A stretch of 64,000 bases of DNA from contig JAEWAF010000134.1 of NCBI GenBank assembly GCA_023391815.1, positions 14,550 through 78,549 on the forward strand, read 5' to 3'. This document shows positions 41,106-48,914 of the stretch, piece after piece (the first letter of the stretch is position 1; each line of letters starts with the position of its first letter). The position numbers and the translations under genes are program-made. This stretch comes from Pseudomonadota bacterium. Lineage in GTDB: Bacteria > Pseudomonadota > Gammaproteobacteria > Steroidobacterales > Steroidobacteraceae. Under the pieces are notes generated by a model. That model was given only the letters and a program-made list of their open reading frames with translations. It searched no databases and was not told the DNA's origin.

Positions 41106-42845
41106 TTAGTTGGCGCGCGGTGGCGGCGCGTAGCGATATAGCGCCGCCGCCTTTCCCCGCGCCACGCACTTCGGATTTGGCTTGCCTCGCACGATGAACC
41201 ACTCCGAGCGATTGGCCTCGCCCAGCGACTGGCTGGCGGTATCGGCGAAGCATAGCTGCCGCGCGTAATCAGTGACGACCAACTGGCGATCCGCCGAACC
41301 ATTCAGCCACAGCGCCGCATCGGCCGCCTCTTGATCGGCCTCGCGCCAGCGCGCGTGTCCGAAATGAACGATGGGTCGATGCACGTTGAGCAGGTATTGT
41401 TCCTTGAAGCCGACGAAGCCGAGCTCGGCATTCGGATCGTCGAGTTGCTCGACATGATCGATGAATGCCTGGCCTGACCGCGCCGTATTCATCACCGGGT
41501 TGACCCAGAAGCTCACCGTGAGCAACGCGACCGTGAGCAATCCCGCGTACGCGAGAGCTCCACGCGCCGGCCTCGTGAGAGCGCATATCACAGCGACCGC
41601 TCCGCCGATCAGGAGCAACGGACCGAACACGTCGATCTCGTAGTTGGCGATGTACTCGATACGTTTGTCCGGTCGGATCTGGACATAGATCGCACCCAGC
41701 AGACACACCGTCGCGAGCAGCGCCGCCAGAATGAACAACGCGCGTTGCACGCCGCGACGCTGGAGCAACTCCAACAGATAAGGACCGGTTGCGAGCGCCA
41801 CCGCAGGAACTGCGGGCAAAATGTAGACGCCGCGCTTGCCGCTGCTGAGAGTGAAGAACAACACGACCAGCACGATCCACGCCGTGAGCAGACCGATTCG
41901 CAAGTCACCCGCCTGCCACGCCTTGCGCCATCGAGGCAGCAGCCAGGGCAACAACAGCGTCAGTGGCAACCACAAGCCAGGAATCACCTCGAGGATGAAA
42001 TACCAGAACGGCTCGCGGTGATGCCACGCATCCGTGTAACGACCGACGGTTTGATGGAACAGGATCTCGTCGCGATAAGCCGCGAGCGTCGGGTCGGCAT
42101 TGGCCGCCAGCAACATCGGTACCAGCCACGTGCTCACGGCTAGCAGGAAAGCCACCGGTCCCATGAACCAGGGAGCAACGCTCGAGCCTTGCATGCGGGG
42201 CGACCAGCGCGGAGCGCGCATCGCTGCGAACGGGATCAGAATCAACAAAGGCAGGAAGCCGACGCCTTTGGTGATCACGCCGAAGCCGGCCGCGGCCCAA
42301 CCCACTGCGTACCAGCCCCACGCGGGCCCGAGTAACAAGTGGCGCACCAATCCATACAAACCGAGTACGACCCAGAACAGCAGCGTCGCGTCGATCTGCG
42401 CCTGGCGCACTTGCCAGACGAACTGCACGGTGAACAGCAGCGCCAGCGCGGCGGCCAGTCCCGTTTCGCGATTCCACAGCCGGCGGCCGAGATCGTAAAT
42501 GAGCAGCACGCACGCCAGCCCGCTCAGCAGCGACGGCACCAGAAAGGCGATACGCAACGAACCGATGAGCGTGAGGCACAGCCCCATGATCCAGAAAAAC
42601 AGCGGCGGTTTATCGGCGTAGACGTCGCCACCCACACGCGGCAACAGCCAGTCACCGGTCGCCACCATGTCGCGAACGATCAGAGCGAAGCGCGGCTCGT
42701 CGGCTGGCCAGGGATCGCGCAGACCGATGCCCGAGGCAATGAGTAGCAATCCAAGCCCCAACAACCACAACAGCTCGAGACGAATGTCGCGTGTAGTATT
42801 ACTGCCCACGCGGAACAACCCTTGAATCCAATTCGCCTGCGTCAT
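41106..42845 (-). CDS. GT39/ArnT-like lipid-linked glycosyltransferase
   Basis: A 579-residue inner-membrane protein from the ATG at 42845. About 12 membrane segments precede a C-terminal periplasmic domain. The first periplasmic loop has the ADEPRFALIVRDMVATGDWL motif with the catalytic acid, followed by YADKPPLFFWIMGL, as in ArnT and protein mannosyltransferases. It should move a sugar from an undecaprenyl-phosphate carrier to lipid A or another envelope acceptor. It is divergent from the phosphoethanolamine transferase, so both may modify lipid A. Confidence 0.85.
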   Translation of the reverse strand: MTQANWIQGLFRVGSNTTRDIRLELLWLLGLGLLLIASGIGLRDPWPADEPRFALIVRDMVATGDWLLPRVGGDVYADKPPLFFWIMGLCLTLIGSLRIAFLVPSLLSGLACVLLIYDLGRRLWNRETGLAAALALLFTVQFVWQVRQAQIDATLLFWVVLGLYGLVRHLLLGPAWGWYAVGWAAAGFGVITKGVGFLPLLILIPFAAMRAPRWSPRMQGSSVAPWFMGPVAFLLAVSTWLVPMLLAANADPTLAAYRDEILFHQTVGRYTDAWHHREPFWYFILEVIPGLWLPLTLLLPWLLPRWRKAWQAGDLRIGLLTAWIVLVVLFFTLSSGKRGVYILPAVPAVALATGPYLLELLQRRGVQRALFILAALLATVCLLGAIYVQIRPDKRIEYIANYEIDVFGPLLLIGGAVAVICALTRPARGALAYAGLLTVALLTVSFWVNPVMNTARSGQAFIDHVEQLDDPNAELGFVGFKEQYLLNVHRPIVHFGHARWREADQEAADAALWLNGSADRQLVVTDYARQLCFADTASQSLGEANRSEWFIVRGKPNPKCVARGKAAALYRYAPPPRAN

Positions 42846-42889
42846 TCGTACCTGCCTCGTCACCGCGCAATTATGCACTGGCCGGCCAC

Positions 42890-42943
42890 AAATTCGCGTT
42901 AGACCGCGGCGTCAGCGAAAACCAATCGCGATTTTGCGAATTT
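42890..42943. promoter_or_regulatory. Inverted repeat in the GT39/eptA divergent promoter
   Basis: AAATTCGC at 42890-42897 and GCGAATTT at 42936-42943 are perfect inverse copies, 46 bp centre to centre, within the 139-bp space between the two divergent starts. It is placed where one regulator could control both genes. Confidence 0.35.
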
Positions 42944-42984
42944 ATCTGCGATTGATCGTGCCTTGGACAGCCGTCCAACGAACG

Positions 42985-44682
42985 ATGCAAACACCTCACG
43001 TCTCCGCTCCGCCGCTTCCTCTGTACGTACGCCTTCGCGACCGCTGGGCATCAGGCATTCCCTGCTCTTCCGACGTCGCCTTCGCATTCGGCGTGTCTCT
43101 CATCTGGCTGGTGCTCTACAACGTCCGCTTCTGGGAGCTGTCGGCCAAGGCGATGTGGCATCCGAGCGTCGGCTCGGCGCTGTTCCTCATATCGCTGGGC
43201 GTGCTTGCGTGGGTGGTGCTGGCGCTATTGCTGTTGTTGTCGCCGACCCGGCAAGTCATGCGAACGGTGGCGAGCGTGATGTTCGTGGCCGCCGCGTGCG
43301 GTGCCTACTTCATGAGCGAGTACGGCGCCATCATGAATCAGGAGATGATGCGTAACGTGCTCCAGACCGACCGCGAGGAAGTCGGAGCGCTGCTGAACGC
43401 GGACCTCGCGCTCCATGTCGTCGTGCTCGGAATCGTGCCCGCATTGCTCGTGTGGCGCGTCCGTCTGCCGTCCACGAGCTGGCGCTCGCAACTGAGTCGG
43501 CGGGCGATCGCGATCGTCGCCGGCCTCGGGGTCGCGGTTGCCGGCATGTTCGCCAACTCGGCCGACTACGCCACCTTCTTTCGCGAGCACAAACCGATCC
43601 GCTACACACTCAACCCGGTGGCGCAGATCGTCAGCATGACTGGCCTGCTCGCCGGCAGTCGCGAGTCGCGAGCCAATGCGCCGTTGATCGATCCGGCCGG
43701 GAAGATCGAGCGCACCCTGGCGCCTTCGAACAAGCCATTGGTATTGGTCCTGGTCATCGGCGAAACCGCGCGCGCCGCGAACTTTCAATTGGGCGGCTAC
43801 GCTCGCGAAACCAATCCCGAGCTGAAACAGATCTCCGGAGTCACTTACTTCTCGAACACCGCCTCGTGCGGCACGTCGACGGCCATCTCGGTGCCGTGCC
43901 TGTTCTCACATCTGCCGCGCGCCGAATTCAAAGTCGACGAAGCGGACCGCTACAAGAACCTGCTCGACACGCTGGTCCAAGCCGGCTTCGACGTGCAATG
44001 GCGCGACAACAACTCCGGCTGCAAGGGCGTCTGCGCGCGAGTCAGCACTCTCGATTACAACCGGAAACCCGATGCCCGCTATTGCCGCGATTCGAATTGT
44101 TTCGACGCCGTGATGCTCGAAGACCTGCCCGAGACGCTGCGCAAGATCGAGCACGACACGGTGATCGTGTTTCATCAGAAAGGCAGCCATGGCCCGTTCT
44201 ATTCCGAGCGCTATCCACGTGAGTTCGAGCGCTTTCAGCCGGCCTGCCGTTCCAATCAGCTCCAGCATTGCAGCCAGCAGGAAATCACCAACGCGTACGA
44301 CAACACCATTGCGTACACCGACCACGTGCTCGCCAGTCAGATCCGCATGCTGCGTGAGGCGGGCTCGCGGCTCGACAGCCTGCTGATTTATGTTTCCGAT
44401 CACGGCGAGTCGCTGGGCGAGAACGGCATTTACTTACACGGCATGCCTTACGGCTTCGCGCCGGCCGCGCAGAAAGAAGTGCCCATGTTGATGTGGACCT
44501 CGGAAGGTTATGTCCGGCGCGCGCAACTCCGGGCCGATTGCCTCGACACCGAGGCCAAACTGCCGGTCAGTCACGATTTTTTCTATCACACGGTGCTGGG
44601 AGCAGCCGAGGCGCGCAACCAGGTTTATGATCGGCGCCTGGACTTGCTCGCCGGTTGTCGCCGTGGCGGCGGCGGTGAGTGA
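42985..44682 (+). CDS. eptA: Lipid A phosphoethanolamine transferase EptA-type
   Basis: A 565-residue protein from the ATG at 42985. Five membrane segments (about 30-185) are followed by a periplasmic alkaline-phosphatase-fold domain. The nucleophile Thr297 is in NTASCGTSTAISVPCLFSHL; metal motifs are VLVIGETARAANF and LIYVSDHGESLGENGIYLHG, and the disulfide cysteines are present (SGCKGVCAR, RYCRDSNCFD). It transfers phosphoethanolamine from phosphatidylethanolamine to lipid A phosphate, which lowers binding of cationic peptides. The ECF sigma gene begins 41 bp later on the same strand. Confidence 0.93.
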   Translation: MQTPHVSAPPLPLYVRLRDRWASGIPCSSDVAFAFGVSLIWLVLYNVRFWELSAKAMWHPSVGSALFLISLGVLAWVVLALLLLLSPTRQVMRTVASVMFVAAACGAYFMSEYGAIMNQEMMRNVLQTDREEVGALLNADLALHVVVLGIVPALLVWRVRLPSTSWRSQLSRRAIAIVAGLGVAVAGMFANSADYATFFREHKPIRYTLNPVAQIVSMTGLLAGSRESRANAPLIDPAGKIERTLAPSNKPLVLVLVIGETARAANFQLGGYARETNPELKQISGVTYFSNTASCGTSTAISVPCLFSHLPRAEFKVDEADRYKNLLDTLVQAGFDVQWRDNNSGCKGVCARVSTLDYNRKPDARYCRDSNCFDAVMLEDLPETLRKIEHDTVIVFHQKGSHGPFYSERYPREFERFQPACRSNQLQHCSQQEITNAYDNTIAYTDHVLASQIRMLREAGSRLDSLLIYVSDHGESLGENGIYLHGMPYGFAPAAQKEVPMLMWTSEGYVRRAQLRADCLDTEAKLPVSHDFFYHTVLGAAEARNQVYDRRLDLLAGCRRGGGGE

Positions 44683-44723
44683 GCGCCGATTGATTTATCG
44701 ATGGCCTGCGTCTTACTTACAAA

Positions 44724-45347
44724 GTGAGCCCCGAACAGAGCACCGACAGCGCCCTGATCGCCGCGATGTTACGCGGCGACGAGGCCGCTTTTCGCCGCTT
44801 TTTCGACACTTATTTTCCCCGTGTCTACCGGTTCGCCCTGCCCCGGCTGGGCAACGACGCCGAGGCCTGTAAAGAAGTGGTGCAAGCAACGCTGGTCAAA
44901 GCAATGCGCGGCCTCGCCGGTTTTCGCGGCGAGGCGGCGCTGTTCAGCTGGTTGTGCCAGATCTGTCGCCGTCAGATCGCGGATCATCTGCGCGCTCACA
45001 AACGCCATCATCAGAATGTAGTGTTGATCGACGACAGTCCGGGGCTGCGCGAAGCGCTCGAAGCCATCGCCGCGCCCGCCTCGGACGAACCCATGCAAGG
45101 TTACGGCACCGCCGAGACCCGCCGGCTGGTGCAGTCCGTCCTGGATCGGTTGCCGTCCCGTTACGGCGATGTGCTGGAATGGAAATATATCGAGGGACGC
45201 AGCGTCGAGGAGATCGGCGAACTGCTCGGCGTGGGTCACATAGCGGCGCAATCGCTGCTGGCCCGCGCCCGCACGGCGTTTCGCGAGGCATTGGAAACTG
45301 TGTTCGGTTCGACTGCGAGCGACGTGCTCGCCGGTATGAGAAAGTAG
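44724..45347 (+). CDS. ECF sigma factor (FecI-like context)
   Basis: A 207-residue sigma factor from a GTG at 44724. Region 2 runs through DEAAFRRFFDTYFPRVYRFA and KEVVQATLVKAMRGLAGFRG to LFSWLCQICRRQIADHLRAH. Region 4 is VLDRLPSRYGDVLEWKYIEG followed by RSVEEIGELLGVGHIAAQSL. The gene is followed 4 bp later by a FecR-type regulator and further down by a TonB receptor with STN domain, the arrangement of cell-surface signalling systems. It should activate its own cluster when the receptor is occupied. Confidence 0.92.
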   Translation: MSPEQSTDSALIAAMLRGDEAAFRRFFDTYFPRVYRFALPRLGNDAEACKEVVQATLVKAMRGLAGFRGEAALFSWLCQICRRQIADHLRAHKRHHQNVVLIDDSPGLREALEAIAAPASDEPMQGYGTAETRRLVQSVLDRLPSRYGDVLEWKYIEGRSVEEIGELLGVGHIAAQSLLARARTAFREALETVFGSTASDVLAGMRK

Positions 45348-45351
45348 CGCC

Positions 45352-46386
45352 ATGACGACGGTACATGACGAACCCGAGTCTAACGACGCCAGCATCGAAG
45401 CGTTGCTGCGAGAGGTAGGCGCGCGCGACGAACCTTCGGCCGCCACGGCCAACGAGGTCATGTCGGTGGTGCATGCCGAGTGGCTCAACATTGTCCAGGA
45501 ACGACGCCGCGAGCGACGCGTCACCGCCTGGCGCGTCGCCGCCGGTGTGGCGGCCGCAGTATTGGTCTCCACTTTCGCGTATCGATCGATGACGCCCGCG
45601 CCGGCCCAGGTGGCCAGCATCGCGAACGTCGACGGCCGTCTGTTGGCAAGCGATGGCGACGCCGACGCGACGCCTCGCGGTGTCGGTCAGTTCATTCGCG
45701 TCGGCGACAGCGTGCAAACCGATGCACAGTCGCGCGCCGCTGTTTCTTTCCCGGACGGAGTGTCGCTGCGACTGGATCACGACACCCGGCTCACGGTGGA
45801 CGCGACCGATCACATCACGCTCGCCGCGGGCGCTGTATATATCGACGCGCCTCCGGGCAGCAGAAGTGCCAATGCGCTTACCGTCGACACCAACGCAGGA
45901 TCGGTCCGTCACGTCGGCACGCAATATGAAGTGCGAGCGCATGCCGACGCCATGGTGGTCAGCGTTCGCGAAGGCCGCGTGCACTTGACCAGCTCGACCA
46001 CGTCGAACACGGGCGAAGCTGGACAGGTATTGCGGCTGACGACCACGGGCGAGCTCACTCGAAGCGAGCTGGCCGCGACCGATCCGCATTGGGACTGGGC
46101 GCTGCAAGCCGCGCCGGATTTCGACATCGACAATCAATCGCTCGCGGTGTTCCTGCAGTGGATCGCTCGTGAGACGGGCCGTCATGTCGTTTATTCCACG
46201 CCGCAAGCCGAAGCGGCCGCGCAAGCGGTGAAGTTGCGCGGCTCCATCGAGGGCCTGGACGCGGACGTTGCACTGACTACAGTCCTTGCAACGACGCAGC
46301 TGCGTCGTTATCAAACAAACGCAAGCGAGATCGGGATCGAGCTCGCGCCGATTGATTCGAGCAAGCCCGCACGTCCAACTCGCTGA
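45352..46386 (+). CDS. FecR-type transmembrane sigma regulator with C-terminal STN-like domain
   Basis: A 344-residue protein. An acidic cytoplasmic part (1-60) precedes one membrane segment (about 61-78, VAAGVAAAVLVSTFAYRSM). The FecR domain follows (QFIRVGDSVQTDAQSRAAVS, then TRLTVDATDHITLAAGAVYI and VREGRVHLTSS). The last 85 residues, IDNQSLAVFLQWIARETGRH with LRGSIEGLDADVALTTVLAT, read as a secretin/TonB short N-terminal domain, normally found on the receptor side. It transmits the receptor signal to the sigma factor encoded 4 bp upstream. Confidence 0.88.
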   Translation: MTTVHDEPESNDASIEALLREVGARDEPSAATANEVMSVVHAEWLNIVQERRRERRVTAWRVAAGVAAAVLVSTFAYRSMTPAPAQVASIANVDGRLLASDGDADATPRGVGQFIRVGDSVQTDAQSRAAVSFPDGVSLRLDHDTRLTVDATDHITLAAGAVYIDAPPGSRSANALTVDTNAGSVRHVGTQYEVRAHADAMVVSVREGRVHLTSSTTSNTGEAGQVLRLTTTGELTRSELAATDPHWDWALQAAPDFDIDNQSLAVFLQWIARETGRHVVYSTPQAEAAAQAVKLRGSIEGLDADVALTTVLATTQLRRYQTNASEIGIELAPIDSSKPARPTR

Positions 46387-46442
46387 GCGCCGAGCTGGAC
46401 GCGAATCATCGCGGCCATGGAAGCGGCGGCGATGGGGGCTCG

Positions 46443-48110
46443 ATGCGACGCTTCACCACGATTGCGATCTCCACTGCTGCATCTACGCTATTCGCCGCGC
46501 CGCCGGTGCACGCCGGCGATACCATGGTGGCGATGCTTCCCGGCAGAACCGCGCTGGATCAATCGCATCTGCCGTCGGATGCCGAGCTCGAGAAACGCGG
46601 CGCGAGCATCGGTCGCATCGACATTCGCGTCGACGACGTCTTCGAAGAAACAACTTCACTATCCGCGCCGTATCGTGTCGTCAATGGATTGCATATAGCG
46701 ACGCATAGCGAGACGGTGCGCCAGCAGCTGCTGTTCCGCAGCGGCGAACCTTTTCACCGTCGTGTGCTCGATGAAACGGCGCGTCTGCTGCGGGATCAGC
46801 GTTATCTCAACGAAGCCTCCGTGACCGTACTTCGTTATAACGAGGACAACACAGTGGACGTCGAAGTGCGCGTTCACGACGTCTGGACGCTGAGTCCCGG
46901 CTTTTCCTTCGGTCGCAAGGGCGGCGAGAACAGCACGCGCATGAAATTCGCGGACACGAACTTTCTCGGCCTCGGCAAGCAGATCGCGATGGAGCGCACC
47001 AGCGATGTAGATCGCACGGCGTGGCGCCTGACTTACGTCGATCCCCATTTGTTCGGCAGCTGGTGGACTCTCTCCACCGCTTATTCTTCGATGAGCGACG
47101 GCAAGGAACAGGCATTGGGGTTGTCTCGACCGTTCTATGCGCTCGACTCGCGCTGGAGCGCGAATGTGAGCGCCTCGGACGTCGATAGCGCCATCTCGCG
47201 CTACTCGCTCGGTAAACGCATCGAACGTTTTGAAATGGGAGAGCGACAGTTCGACTTGGGTGGCGGCATTTCCTCGGGCCTGCGCGATGGCTGGACGGTG
47301 CGCTATCTCGGCGGCTTTCGCTACGACGCCCGCACCTTCGCCACTCGTCTGAACGAGCCCGGCGTGGCGCTGCCGGAGGATCGCACGCTGGCCTATCCCT
47401 GGGTCGGCATCGAAGCGATCGAAGACAATTATCTGAGCACGCGCAATCTGGATCAGATCGGCCGGACCGAAGACGTCTATCTGGGCCGCAGCGTTCGGCT
47501 CGAAGCCGGCTTTGCGAGCACCGCGTTCGGCTCGACCCGCGATGCGCTGGTCTTGAACGGCACGATGCAAACCGGCGCCGATCTGGAGAACGAGCGCTAT
47601 CTGATTCACAGCCTGAGCTGGCACGGCCGGCTGGAAGACGGCTCGCTCGCCAACGCGGTGCTCGACGCGAACAGTCGCTTTTATCTGCGCCAGTCCGAGC
47701 ACCGGGTGTTCTTCGCCTCGGTCACTGCGTCGCTCACCTCGCGCCTGGATCCGGAGAAGCAGCTCTTGCTGGGCGGCGACAACGGTCTGCGCGGATACCC
47801 TTTGCGCTATCAAGCGGGTAAGACCAACGCGTTGCTGACCTTGGAAGAGCGCTTCTACAGCTCATGGCAACCGTTGAAGCTGGTCAACGTCGGCGGGGCG
47901 GTGTTTTTCGACACCGGTCGCGCCTGGGGCCAGGACCCATACGCAGCGGCGCCGGAAGGCTGGCTGTCGGATGTCGGCATCGGCCTGCGCCTGGGCAGTG
48001 CCCGCTCCGGTCTGGGCAATGTCCTGCACATCGATCTGGCCATGCCTTTGAATCGCCGCAACGATATCGATTCCCTGCAACTGCTGATCGAAACCAAGAA
48101 GTCCTTTTGA
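46443..48110 (+). CDS. Omp85/BamA-like outer-membrane protein with POTRA part
   Basis: A 555-residue protein with signal peptide (ending VHA). A POTRA-like domain covers about 55-130 (LFRSGEPFHRRVLDETARLL, DQRYLNEASVTVLRYNEDNT, VDVEVRVHDVWTL). A 16-strand barrel follows with the loop motif LGGDNGLRGYPLRYQAGKTN, the family's VRGY/F hallmark, and it ends with phenylalanine (LIETKKSF). It is shorter than BamA and like TamA or patatin-linked barrels. It lies in the middle of the sigma/FecR/PAP2/TonB run, 57 bp after fecR, and its partner substrate is unknown. Confidence 0.85.
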   Translation: MRRFTTIAISTAASTLFAAPPVHAGDTMVAMLPGRTALDQSHLPSDAELEKRGASIGRIDIRVDDVFEETTSLSAPYRVVNGLHIATHSETVRQQLLFRSGEPFHRRVLDETARLLRDQRYLNEASVTVLRYNEDNTVDVEVRVHDVWTLSPGFSFGRKGGENSTRMKFADTNFLGLGKQIAMERTSDVDRTAWRLTYVDPHLFGSWWTLSTAYSSMSDGKEQALGLSRPFYALDSRWSANVSASDVDSAISRYSLGKRIERFEMGERQFDLGGGISSGLRDGWTVRYLGGFRYDARTFATRLNEPGVALPEDRTLAYPWVGIEAIEDNYLSTRNLDQIGRTEDVYLGRSVRLEAGFASTAFGSTRDALVLNGTMQTGADLENERYLIHSLSWHGRLEDGSLANAVLDANSRFYLRQSEHRVFFASVTASLTSRLDPEKQLLLGGDNGLRGYPLRYQAGKTNALLTLEERFYSSWQPLKLVNVGGAVFFDTGRAWGQDPYAAAPEGWLSDVGIGLRLGSARSGLGNVLHIDLAMPLNRRNDIDSLQLLIETKKSF

Positions 48111-48113
48111 CGC

Positions 48114-48914
48114 ATGCCCACCGCCGCAACGTTTTACTGGCGCCATCTGCGCGTCCCGCTGGTGGCGTTCGTGCTGCTGGCAACCGTGCTTGCCACGACC
48201 ACGCTCGATCTGAGCATCGCGCACGCTTTGTACTTCGACGAGGCACAGTCGCGCTGGATCGGCGCGAGCAGTTGGTGGGCCAATGAGCTGATCCATCACG
48301 GCGGCACGTGGTTGATGCGCGGGGTGGCAGCTTCGGCGCTCGCCTTGTACGCGATGACCTGGACTCGGCCGCAATTGCGCGAACTGCGTAGGCCGGCGCT
48401 CTACTTCTTTGTCTCGGTCGTGCTTTCAGTCGGACTGGTGGGACTGCTGAAAACACTGACCAACGTCGATTGCCCGCGCGACCTGACGGAGTTCGGCGGA
48501 GCCTTCCCGTTCATCCATCTGTTCGAGCATCGCCCCGCAGCGCTGCGTCACGCACAGTGCTTTCCGGCCGCGCATGCCAGCTCCGGTTACGCGCTGCTGG
48601 CCTTATACTTCGTGTTTCGCGAGCGCAGTCGCCTGGCCGCGCGCCTCGGCCTCGCGGCGGGCGTGTCGCTGGGGCTGATCTTCGGCATCGCCCAGCAGGC
48701 ACGTGGCGCGCATTTCCTCTCGCACGATGTCTGGAGTGCGATGATCGTGTGGACGGTCTCGCTATCTCTGTACACTTTCGTCTTCAAGGGCCGACTTTGG
48801 ACGTCGGCCGGGTCTGAATGGGAAAGCAATGAAGTCAGCGCTGCGGCGCCTCGCCTGCCTGTCGACGGGACTGTTGATGTGCCACGCCGCAATGGCGCAG
48901 CTGCAGGGTCGTAG
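48114..48914 (+). CDS. PAP2-family membrane phosphatase
   Basis: A 266-residue inner-membrane protein with about six membrane segments. Phosphatase motifs are LLKTLTNVDCPRDLTEFGGA (Lys113), CFPAAHASSGYALLALY (His154) and QQARGAHFLSHDVWSA. The CPxDL...FGG variant is common in PAP2 proteins found with phosphoethanolamine transferases. Likely substrates are lipid A phosphate, undecaprenyl diphosphate or a phospholipid. The gene starts 4 bp after the Omp85 gene, and its 3' end overlaps the TonB receptor start by 86 bp. Confidence 0.88.
   Translation: MPTAATFYWRHLRVPLVAFVLLATVLATTTLDLSIAHALYFDEAQSRWIGASSWWANELIHHGGTWLMRGVAASALALYAMTWTRPQLRELRRPALYFFVSVVLSVGLVGLLKTLTNVDCPRDLTEFGGAFPFIHLFEHRPAALRHAQCFPAAHASSGYALLALYFVFRERSRLAARLGLAAGVSLGLIFGIAQQARGAHFLSHDVWSAMIVWTVSLSLYTFVFKGRLWTSAGSEWESNEVSAAAPRLPVDGTVDVPRRNGAAAGS

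Noticed and set aside
42985..42985. An upstream TTG start at 42934 for the phosphoethanolamine transferase
   Set aside because: It lacks a ribosome site and overlaps the inverted repeat of the divergent promoter; the ATG at 42985 gives the usual family N-terminus length.
44944..46314. A 456-residue minus-strand frame over sigma/fecR
   Set aside because: No domain pattern; it covers two clear plus-strand genes with overlapping-operon spacing.
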